Below, in pieces: positions 57,678 through 64,000 of a stretch of 64,000 bases of DNA. The notes beneath the pieces are model-generated. The model saw only the letters and a program-made list of their open reading frames with translations, was not told the origin of the DNA and searched no databases. Positions within the stretch are counted from its first letter, which is position 1, and each line of letters opens with the position of its first letter. The position numbers were made by a program, and so were the translations under genes. The DNA is taken from contig NZ_CP030064.1 of assembly GCF_003990725.2 (NCBI RefSeq), forward strand, positions 1,674,001-1,738,000. Direction: 5' to 3'. This stretch comes from Halorubrum sp. PV6 (GTDB taxonomy: Archaea; Halobacteriota; Halobacteria; Halobacteriales; Haloferacaceae).

Positions 57678-59900
57678 CTACTGGAACCCGATCCGGCCGC
57701 CGGTGTCGCGTAAGGCGTTGCCGTTGCCGCCCTTGAACTGCTCTTCGACCTCCTCGTAGTACGCGAGGATGTCGTCGGTGATCGTCGGGCGCACCGACTC
57801 CAGCGCGCGCCGGAAGTGCTTCATCTCCACGTCCTCGGCGTCGTCGTCGTCGCGCAGCGCCTCGATGGCGGCCTCGCGGGCGATACCCTCCAGGTCGGAG
57901 CCGACGTACCCGTCTGTGATCTCGGCGATCTCCCGGAGGCTCACGTCGGGCGCGAGCGGCGTGTCCTGCGTGTGGATGTCGAGGATCTGCTCGCGACCGC
58001 CCTGGTCCGGCTGGCCGATCATCACGAGGCGGTCGAACCGGCCCGAGCGGAGCAGCGCGGGGTCGATCATGTCGGGCCGGTTGGTGGCGCCGATGACCAT
58101 CACGTCGCCCATCTCCTCTAACCCGTCGAGCTCGGTCAACAGCTGGTTGACGACGCGCTCGGAGACGTTATTCCCCATCTCCTGACCGCGCGACGGCGCG
58201 AGGCTGTCGAGCTCGTCGAAGAAGATGATCGTGGGGCTCACCTGCCGCGCCTTGCGGAAGGTCTGCCGGATCGCCTTCTCGGACTCGCCGACCCACTTCG
58301 AGAGCAGCTGCGGCCCTCTGACCGAGATGAAGTTGGCGTTCGTCTCGTTGGCGACCGCCTTCGCCATCAGCGTCTTGCCGGTCCCCGGCGGGCCGTACAA
58401 CAGCACGCCCTTCGGGGCGTCGACGCCCATCCGGTCGAACTTCTCGGGAGTCGTGAGCGGCCACTCGACCGACTCCTGGACCTGCTGTTGGGCCTCGCTG
58501 AGACCGCCCACGTCCTCCCAGGATATCTTCGGGAGTTCGACGAGGACCTCCCGCATCGCGGAGGGCTCGACCTCCGTGAGCGCGCCCGAGAAGTCGTCGC
58601 GTTTGACGATCATCCGGTCGATCAGGCTCGGCGGCACCTCCTCGTCGTCTAAGTCGATCTCGGGGAGGTACCGCCGCAGCGCCTTCATCGCGGCCTCCTT
58701 GGTCAGGCTCTCGATGTCGGCGCCGACGAACCCGTGCGTCTCGTCGGCGAGGTGGTCCAAGCTCACGTCGTCCGAGAGCGGCATCCCGCGGGTGTGGATC
58801 TGGAGAACCTCTTTGCGGCCCACCTCGTCGGGGACGCCGATCTCGATCTCGCGGTCGAACCGACCGGGACGGCGAAGGGCGGGATCGACGCTGTCGACCC
58901 GGTTCGTCGCGCCGATGACGACCACCTGGCCGCGGGTTTCGAGCCCGTCCATCATCGTCAGCAACTGGGCGACGACGCGGCGCTCGACCTCGCCGGTCAC
59001 GTCCTCACGTTTGGGGGCGATCGAGTCGAGTTCGTCGATGAAGATGATGCTCGGGCTCTCCTCTTTGGCGTCCTCGAAGATCTCTCGGAGCTGCTGTTCG
59101 GACTCGCCGTAGTACTTCGAGATGATCTCCGGGCCGGCGATCGAGAAGAACGACGCCGACGTCTCGTTGGCGACCGCCTTCGCGAGCAGGGTCTTCCCGG
59201 TGCCCGGCGGACCGTGTAAGAGGACGCCCTGCGGCGGCTCAATGCCGAGTTTCGAGAAGATCTGCGGGTGTTTCATCGGCAGCTCGACCATCTCGCGGAC
59301 GCGCTGGATCTCCGACTGGAGCCCGCCGATGTCCTCGTAGGTGATGCCGCCGCCGGTCTTCTCGAAGCCCGAGATCGGCTCCTCGCGGAGCTCGACTTCG
59401 GTGTCTTCGGTTATCATGCAGATGCCGTCTGGCTCGGTCTCGACCGCGATCAGCGGGATCGCCTGTCCGGGCGACCGCATGAACGGGTGGTTCGTCGAGG
59501 ACATCACCGGGACGATGTCGCGTTCGACGACCGGACGCTTCAGGATCTGGCGTTTGACCATGCCGGCCGCGTCGGAGCCGAACTGCACCGACGCCTCCTC
59601 GGGCGGGGCCAGCACGAGCGTCTCGGCCTTCTCGGCTTCCGCCTTCCGGATGGTGACGCGCTCGCCGATGCCGACATCGGCGTTCTGTCGCGTGAACCCG
59701 TCGATCCGGACGGTGTCCGTGTTCCAGTCTTGCCGATCCGCACGCCAGACCTTCGCGGCGGTGGTCTCGGCGCCCTCGATCTCGATGATGTCGCCGGGCG
59801 AGAGCTTGAGATGCAACAGCGTGTCGGGGTCGAGTCGGGCGATTCCGCGCCCCGAGTCGTTCGGGTACGCCTTCGCCACTTCGAGTTGGACTTCGTTCAT
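57678..59900 (-). CDS. CDC48/VCP-type AAA+ ATPase
   Basis: 740 residues. The N-terminal double-psi barrel domain begins [21 protein letters not shown]1 has Walker A GPPGTGKT at about 230 and D2 has GPPGTGKT at about 503. Walker B sequences are [16 protein letters not shown] and [15 protein letters not shown]. It unfolds or extracts proteins, in archaea feeding the proteasome. I set ATG 59900; a TATA-like TTATAT on the minus strand near 60020 implies a leader of about 90 bases, and the open frame above 59900 is low-complexity. Confidence 0.95.
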   Translation of the reverse strand: MNEVQLEVAKAYPNDSGRGIARLDPDTLLHLKLSPGDIIEIEGAETTAAKVWRADRQDWNTDTVRIDGFTRQNADVGIGERVTIRKAEAEKAETLVLAPPEEASVQFGSDAAGMVKRQILKRPVVERDIVPVMSSTNHPFMRSPGQAIPLIAVETEPDGICMITEDTEVELREEPISGFEKTGGGITYEDIGGLQSEIQRVREMVELPMKHPQIFSKLGIEPPQGVLLHGPPGTGKTLLAKAVANETSASFFSIAGPEIISKYYGESEQQLREIFEDAKEESPSIIFIDELDSIAPKREDVTGEVERRVVAQLLTMMDGLETRGQVVVIGATNRVDSVDPALRRPGRFDREIEIGVPDEVGRKEVLQIHTRGMPLSDDVSLDHLADETHGFVGADIESLTKEAAMKALRRYLPEIDLDDEEVPPSLIDRMIVKRDDFSGALTEVEPSAMREVLVELPKISWEDVGGLSEAQQQVQESVEWPLTTPEKFDRMGVDAPKGVLLYGPPGTGKTLMAKAVANETNANFISVRGPQLLSKWVGESEKAIRQTFRKARQVSPTIIFFDELDSLAPSRGQEMGNNVSERVVNQLLTELDGLEEMGDVMVIGATNRPDMIDPALLRSGRFDRLVMIGQPDQGGREQILDIHTQDTPLAPDVSLREIAEITDGYVGSDLEGIAREAAIEALRDDDDAEDVEMKHFRRALESVRPTITDDILAYYEEVEEQFKGGNGNALRDTGGRIGFQ

Positions 59901-60131
59901 GGTTCCTCGCGGGGGTTGTCCGTAACTCCTCTCGGTTCGGGAATAAGCCTGTTGCCCCTGCCGACTCCGGCGGTCGCTGCGGGCGGCCCGGCCGGAGCGG
60001 CCGTCTGTGTCATCATATAACATGGTTAGGTGGCCGAATTTAAAACGCCGTCGCATGGGCGGGTTTTCGCCGTGTTGCTGCCCTCCCCCGATTACCCGCT
60101 GCTTTTTATCCGTGCAGCGGGACCGGCAGCC

Positions 60132-60314
60132 GTGTACGACTCGCTTTCCGAACCGATGCGGATGCTCGTCTCGCGGCTCGCCGTGCTCGTCGCCGGAGCG
60201 CTCGTCGGGGTCGCGATATACGGGCTCGGAGGCGGCGTCCTCGCCGTCCCGCTCGCGGCGGTCGGCGCGATAGTGATCGGTGAAGTCGTCTTCCTCGCCG
60301 CCGGCGGCGACTAG
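60132..60314 (+). CDS. Small two-helix membrane protein (60 aa)
   Basis: It starts at GTG 60132 and reads through [20 protein letters not shown] and [20 protein letters not shown], two membrane helices. CTTTTTAT (60102-60109) lies about 26 bases upstream as a TATA box, which decides this start and implies a leaderless GTG. Function unknown; divergent from the CDC48 gene. Confidence 0.65.
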   Translation: MYDSLSEPMRMLVSRLAVLVAGALVGVAIYGLGGGVLAVPLAAVGAIVIGEVVFLAAGGD

Positions 60315-60460
60315 TCGGTATTACGGGTCAGTAAGGTCTTCAGAACCACGGGTCGGTCCGGTCTTCAGAGCCACGGTCGGCCCGCGGGCGTCGTAGCGCG
60401 GTCGCACACGTATCAGACACGGCGCGCCCGCCGGTGTTTTTAAGTGATCTTCATCACCTT
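60315..60460. other. Intergenic region with small direct repeats
   Basis: GGTCTTCAGARCCACGG occurs twice (about 60327-60345 and 60359-60376). TTTTAAGYGATCTTCATCA occurs twice at about 60437-60457 and 60458-60478, the second copy forming the end of the NAD-kinase-like gene. No further gene. Confidence 0.4.
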
Positions 60461-61561
60461 TTAAGCGATCTTCATCATCCGCGTCTCGAACTTCCCGACC
60501 CGAACGCGGACCCAGCCGGCGAGTTCGGCGTCGAGTTCCGGGTCGTCGGTGTCGACGCGGAGCGCGCGCACGTCGTCCAGTTTCGTCCGCGAGGCGACGA
60601 TCCGCACGTCACATTGCCGGATCACCGCGGGCGACAGCTGGGGGTTCCCGCGACCGAAGACGAACCCCTGCCCGCCGATGGGCGAGACGACGATCACGTT
60701 CTCTGCGCCGAGCGCGTCGAGGATCGCCGACTCGGTGCCGTCGCGAACGACCACCTCGCCGTCGCGCCACACGTCGACGCCGATGGGCGACGGCTCGAAG
60801 CCGAGCGCGGCCTTGATCGCGCCGACCGTCGATCCCGGCCCCAGGACGAACGTGACGCCCTCGCCGTCGCGGGCCCGGATGTCGGCGGCGACGCCCTCGG
60901 CGAGCGACTCGACCGTCCCGCTCGCGGTCTGTTTCGACGACTGCAGGTCGTCCGCGATCGGGACGTGGGCGATGGCTCGCAGTTCCGGGTGGACCGACCC
61001 CTCGCGGTAGGCGTCCTCGTCGATGTCCATCACCTCGCGTCGCTCGGTCCGCGAGAAGGAGGCGGCGACCGTCGCGGCGTCCTCCGGCGAGACGGCGAAC
61101 ACGGACGAGTACACCTTCACCCCGGCCGGGACGCCGAGCATCGGCACCGCGGAGTCGACCGACTCCAGCGTCGCCGCCACGTCCGCCGCCGTCCCGTCGC
61201 CGCCGACGAACACGACGAGGTCCACGGGGTCGTCGCCGGCGACGAACGCCTCGACGACGCGTTCGGTGTGGGCGGCGGTCGTCTCGGTGGGGTCGGGGCG
61301 CTCGCCGTCGAACGGGTCGACGACGCGGACGGGGTCGAAGCCGGCGTCGCGGACCGGTCGCTCGCCCATGGGGTCGGCGGCAGTCGAAAGGCGCGTCTCA
61401 GGCGCGATCGCGGCGAGCCGCGAGACGGCTCGTTGAGCCCGGTCCGGTGCGCGCGGCTCGGCGCCGCGAGCGACCGCCTCCGAGACCTTCCCGTCGGTGC
61501 CTTTTAACCCGACGCGGCCGCCCATCCCGGCGACCGGGTTCACCACGAATCCGACGTGCAT
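60461..61561 (-). CDS. ATP-NAD kinase-like protein (COG3199)
   Basis: 366 residues. VGFVVNPVAGMGGRVGLKGT at the start and the nucleotide-binding VVFVGGDGTAADVAA (GGDGT 120-124) are the NAD-kinase hallmarks; GPGSTVGAIKAALG and SPIGGQGFVFGRGN follow. It belongs to the long archaeal ATP-NAD kinase-like group, whose exact substrate is not settled. Its last codons and stop are tandemly duplicated downstream. Confidence 0.88.
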   Translation of the reverse strand: MHVGFVVNPVAGMGGRVGLKGTDGKVSEAVARGAEPRAPDRAQRAVSRLAAIAPETRLSTAADPMGERPVRDAGFDPVRVVDPFDGERPDPTETTAAHTERVVEAFVAGDDPVDLVVFVGGDGTAADVAATLESVDSAVPMLGVPAGVKVYSSVFAVSPEDAATVAASFSRTERREVMDIDEDAYREGSVHPELRAIAHVPIADDLQSSKQTASGTVESLAEGVAADIRARDGEGVTFVLGPGSTVGAIKAALGFEPSPIGVDVWRDGEVVVRDGTESAILDALGAENVIVVSPIGGQGFVFGRGNPQLSPAVIRQCDVRIVASRTKLDDVRALRVDTDDPELDAELAGWVRVRVGKFETRMMKIA

Positions 61562-61651
61562 ACCCGACCCTACGCCGGCGAGCCCTAAAGCAGGCCGCGT
61601 CTCGACGCGGGAAGATCAATACTTAAGATGCCCCCAGAACAACCGCGACGT

Positions 61652-61765
61652 ATGCTCCTCGAAGTCGTCACGGCCGAGCCGCTTCCGATCGACGCGACCG
61701 CGACCGCCGTGCTCGTCGCGAGCCTCGCCGTCACCGCGGTGTGGCTCGCGTACCTGTACCGCTAG
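61652..61765 (+). CDS. Small single-span membrane protein (37 aa)
   Basis: The reading is MLLEVVTAEPLPIDATATAV then LVASLAVTAVWLAYLYR, one membrane helix at the C-terminus. ATACTTAAG (61619-61627) lies about 28 bases upstream, the spacing of a leaderless haloarchaeal promoter. It lies between divergent and convergent neighbours. Function unknown. Confidence 0.6.
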   Translation: MLLEVVTAEPLPIDATATAVLVASLAVTAVWLAYLYR

Positions 61766-61780
61766 TCGCGCGCATCGTCG

Positions 61781-62476
61781 CTACGTTTCTGGATCGACCA
61801 GCGTCGACCGCTCGCGGACCCATTCTGCGGCGCGCTCGGCTTCGTCGACGCTCGACGCCGTGATTTTCACCCGAACGCTCTCGCCGGGATACGACCCGAC
61901 GGCCACGTCGAACGCCTCCCGGAGCGCCGCGAACCGATCGATCAGTTCGCTCTCCGGTTCGTCGACGTCGACGGTGACGGTGTGCGTTCGCGCCCCCTCG
62001 AACTCCTCGACGACCGATTCGAACATCGCTTTCATCTCGGTCGGCACGCCGGGGAGGACGTACACGGCCTCGACGACGGCGCCGGGGGCGACGCCGGCCT
62101 CGTTGGGGAGGGGACGGCAGTCGGCCGGGAGGTGCGTGGTCTCGGCGACGAGATCGTCCGCGCTGTACCCCTGACTTGCGAGCCACGCCGCGGCCTCGTC
62201 GTTGGCGACGAGGTCGCGCCCGAACGCGGCCGCGACCGCGTCCATCGTCACGTCGTCGTGAGTGGGTCCGAGCCCGCCGGTGACGATCACGGCGTCGTAC
62301 TCGGCGTGGTACTCGTTGACGACGCGCGCTATCTCGCCGACCTCGTCCGGGACGACGGTCACCCGCCGGACCGACACGCCGCGGGCGTCGAGCCGATCGC
62401 AGAGCCACGTCGCGTTCGTGTTCTCGGTGTCGCCGACGAGGAGTTCGTCCCCGACGGTGACGATTGCGGCGTCCAT
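61781..62476 (-). CDS. CinA N-terminal/MoaB-like molybdopterin-binding domain protein
   Basis: 231 residues. AAIVTVGDELLVGDTENTNA, AVIVTGGLGPTHDDVTMDAV and VYVLPGVPTEMKAMFESVVE are the conserved segments of the competence/damage-inducible CinA N-terminal domain. The C-terminal amidohydrolase domain of bacterial CinA is absent, as usual in archaea. It is possibly an ADP-ribose or molybdopterin-type phosphohydrolase. Confidence 0.9.
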   Translation of the reverse strand: MDAAIVTVGDELLVGDTENTNATWLCDRLDARGVSVRRVTVVPDEVGEIARVVNEYHAEYDAVIVTGGLGPTHDDVTMDAVAAAFGRDLVANDEAAAWLASQGYSADDLVAETTHLPADCRPLPNEAGVAPGAVVEAVYVLPGVPTEMKAMFESVVEEFEGARTHTVTVDVDEPESELIDRFAALREAFDVAVGSYPGESVRVKITASSVDEAERAAEWVRERSTLVDPET

Positions 62477-62536
62477 GCTCGCTCATGGCGGCGCACAGTA
62501 AAAAGGGCGTCAGTCGGTCGAGGGGCCCGGCGTCGG

Positions 62537-63301
62537 CTACTCTTCGTCGTCGGAGTCGCGGAGGCCCATCTCCAGGCGTCGCTCGCGCAGCTCCGCCAGC
62601 TGCCGTCGGAAATACACCGTCCCGACGACGGCGGCGACGGCGGCGATGACGAGGATGACCCCGAAGACGACCAGATCGGTCTCGCGGTACGACTGGACCA
62701 CGACCGACCCGCTCGTGACGGAGTCCCAGGTGATCCGGTCGCGACCGTCGACCGTCTCGATTTCGTGATCGCGCGGTGAGATGTGGCCGACGATGGGCAC
62801 CTCGGTGCTGAAGCCGGGCGGGAGCGTCACGGCGTACGACCCTTCGACGTAGGTGAGCGTCGTGAACCGGCGGGGCGAGCCGGCGGCGGAGAGCGCCATA
62901 CGGCCGCCCTCCATCTCGGGGGCGAACCGGACCCACGTCTCGTCGGGCGTCCGGTCGACCTCGCCGCCGCGGGCGCGGAACTCGGTCCCGTTTATCACCT
63001 CGCCGTCGGGGTACTGGTACCGGAACGCCTCGAACTCGAAGGGCAGATCGCCCTGATACGGCGTCTGTCTGTAGAACCGGATCTCGTCGACGCCGGAGAC
63101 GTTGTACACGACGGTGTACTGGGTGCCCGACGAGAGGTTGATCGCCGCGTCGCGGTCGGTCGCGAAGTCGTACGCCTGCGGCGGCTCGGCGTCCAGCGTC
63201 TCGTTGGCGACGTCGCCGCCGTCGTTGACGTAGGTGAGACAGCCGGCGCTGACGGCCAGCAGCGCGACGACGGCGACCGCGAGGGCGAAGCGTCGGTTCA
63301 C
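62537..63301 (-). CDS. DUF5803-like lipoprotein with C-terminal membrane anchor
   Basis: 254 residues. Signal and lipobox SAGC (Cys near 21), an extracellular beta-rich domain (YTVVYNVSGVDEIRFYRQTP, YAVTLPPGFSTEVPIVG), then a membrane helix (about 208-230, LVVFGVILVIAAVAAVVGTV) and a basic/acidic cytoplasmic tail. It is thus anchored at both ends. It matches my memory of haloarchaeal DUF5803. It follows the DUF2110 gene by three bases, probably one operon. Confidence 0.82.
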   Translation of the reverse strand: MNRRFALAVAVVALLAVSAGCLTYVNDGGDVANETLDAEPPQAYDFATDRDAAINLSSGTQYTVVYNVSGVDEIRFYRQTPYQGDLPFEFEAFRYQYPDGEVINGTEFRARGGEVDRTPDETWVRFAPEMEGGRMALSAAGSPRRFTTLTYVEGSYAVTLPPGFSTEVPIVGHISPRDHEIETVDGRDRITWDSVTSGSVVVQSYRETDLVVFGVILVIAAVAAVVGTVYFRRQLAELRERRLEMGLRDSDDEE

Positions 63302-63304
63302 GGC

Positions 63305-64000
63305 TCAGACGACACAGCGCATCTCCGCCGGGAGATACGAGCCGATGGCGGCCAACAGCCCCGGCGGGTCGGTGTCTTCGGTACAGACGACGCTCTGCTC
63401 TAAGAGGCCGAGTCGGTCGACGGTGATGATGTCCTGGGCGTGTCCGGCGCGGTTCACGGTCGCGCGGACCTCGCCGCGGGTCGCCGAGTTGACGTTGAGG
63501 CGGCCGTCACCGCGCTGCCAGTCGTACAGTCGGTCGCGCTCGGCGTCCGACAGCCGGCTCGGGTCGGCGTCGGGGTCGCCGACGTCGCCGCCGTACACGA
63601 ACCTGACCGGGAGGTGTTGGACCAGCCCGAAGCGCTCGACGACCTGCTGGGGCGACCCCCTACCGAGGCCGATATCGTCGGCCGGAATCCGCACGTCGAC
63701 GCCGGCGTCGACGACGAAGCCGTCGTCGTCCCACGATTCGAGCGTCCCGACGTACTCTTCGCCGGCCGTCAACCCCTCGTCGTGGGCGACGATTTCGCCC
63801 CACGTCTCCGCGAGGACGTTGCGGGCGACTTCGGCGTCCTCGCCGCTCACGTCGACCTGCACGAAGTCGTCGTCGCGGACGCCGACGTTCCACTCTACGT
63901 CGAGCTCGCCGATGTCGTTGGCGACCAGCGATCCCATGCCGTCGAGTGCGCGGTCGCGGGCGTCGCCCTCGACGTAGCACTTGGTTGCGAGGACGACCAT
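63305..64000 (-). CDS. DUF2110 family protein
   Basis: 231 residues; the ATG is the last codon of the window (64000-63998), so it appears complete. MVVLATKCYVEGDARDRALD, VEWNVGVRDDDFVQVDVSGE, a small S1/OB-like part (GEEYVGTLESWDDDGFVVDA) and GRLNVNSATRGEVRATVNRA. DUF2110 genes often lie beside the archaeal transcription factor TFE gene, which would be just outside. An RNA- or transcription-related role is inferred. Confidence 0.87.
   Translation of the reverse strand: MVVLATKCYVEGDARDRALDGMGSLVANDIGELDVEWNVGVRDDDFVQVDVSGEDAEVARNVLAETWGEIVAHDEGLTAGEEYVGTLESWDDDGFVVDAGVDVRIPADDIGLGRGSPQQVVERFGLVQHLPVRFVYGGDVGDPDADPSRLSDAERDRLYDWQRGDGRLNVNSATRGEVRATVNRAGHAQDIITVDRLGLLEQSVVCTEDTDPPGLLAAIGSYLPAEMRCVV

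Noticed and set aside
1-64000. An intact transposase or integrase gene to explain the terminal repeats and tRNA fragments
   Set aside because: I read through all frames for IS6, IS4, IS5, IS200/IS605 and tyrosine-recombinase motifs and found none; only ends and fragments are present.

Overview
The window is haloarchaeal chromosomal DNA. The evidence is G+C-rich sequence, very acidic proteins, Tat and lipobox secretion signals, archaeal TATA boxes 24-31 bases before start codons (leaderless genes), F420/methanopterin enzymes, a CDC48-type ATPase and many haloarchaeal DUF families. A Halorubrum-like genus is possible, but that is only an inference. There is no rRNA, no CRISPR array and no transposase gene; one tRNA (Tyr, GUA) is present.

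Layout. 1-1.4 kb: an A+T-richer scar with a small membrane protein, a transposon-like end, a ribbon-helix-helix gene broken by a stop, and an IS200/IS605-type end. 1.5-4.1 kb: a Tat-exported GH81 beta-1,3-glucanase behind a palindromic operator candidate. 4.3-12.3 kb: transglutaminase, DUF7269-like, DUF58 and DUF7519-like genes overlapping end to end, with a convergent MoxR ATPase. 12.4-13.3 kb: small membrane-protein genes between repeated ends. 13.3-16.3 kb: a lipoprotein, DUF547, a redoxin and a UbiA prenyltransferase. 16.4-20.8 kb: an island with two DNA methyltransferases, a candidate restriction endonuclease, another cassette and a winged-helix gene. 20.8-22 kb: mostly remnants. 22-37.4 kb: core genes (cofE, mer, a transducer, a site-2 protease, a TIGR00300 protein, rhodanese, an epimerase, a GlpA-like flavoprotein). 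37.5-38.9 kb: tRNA-Tyr, two identical 135-bp repeats carrying its 3' half, then a 774-bp cassette flanked by a near-perfect 8-bp duplication. 39.7-42.8 kb: a five-gene overlapping operon of unknown function. 42.9-52.2 kb: USP, DJ-1, Sco1, a frameshifted SafE-like gene, regulator, NosY-F-D, NosL and MscS, with no NosZ. 52.2-64 kb: carB, an S66 peptidase, DUF5815, CDC48, a NAD-kinase-like protein, a CinA domain, DUF5803 and DUF2110.

Two things look least described. The first is a family of transposase-free cassettes. Their ends resemble IS6-family inverted repeats (core GGCTCTGTTGAAA), and each carries a different small membrane-protein gene. In two of them the same kind of end lies upstream of the gene and the same other kind lies downstream. 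The second is the operon at 39695-42842. Three, perhaps four, of its proteins share a short module, and one of them adds a coiled coil, a PASTA-like repeat and helix-hairpin-helix motifs.
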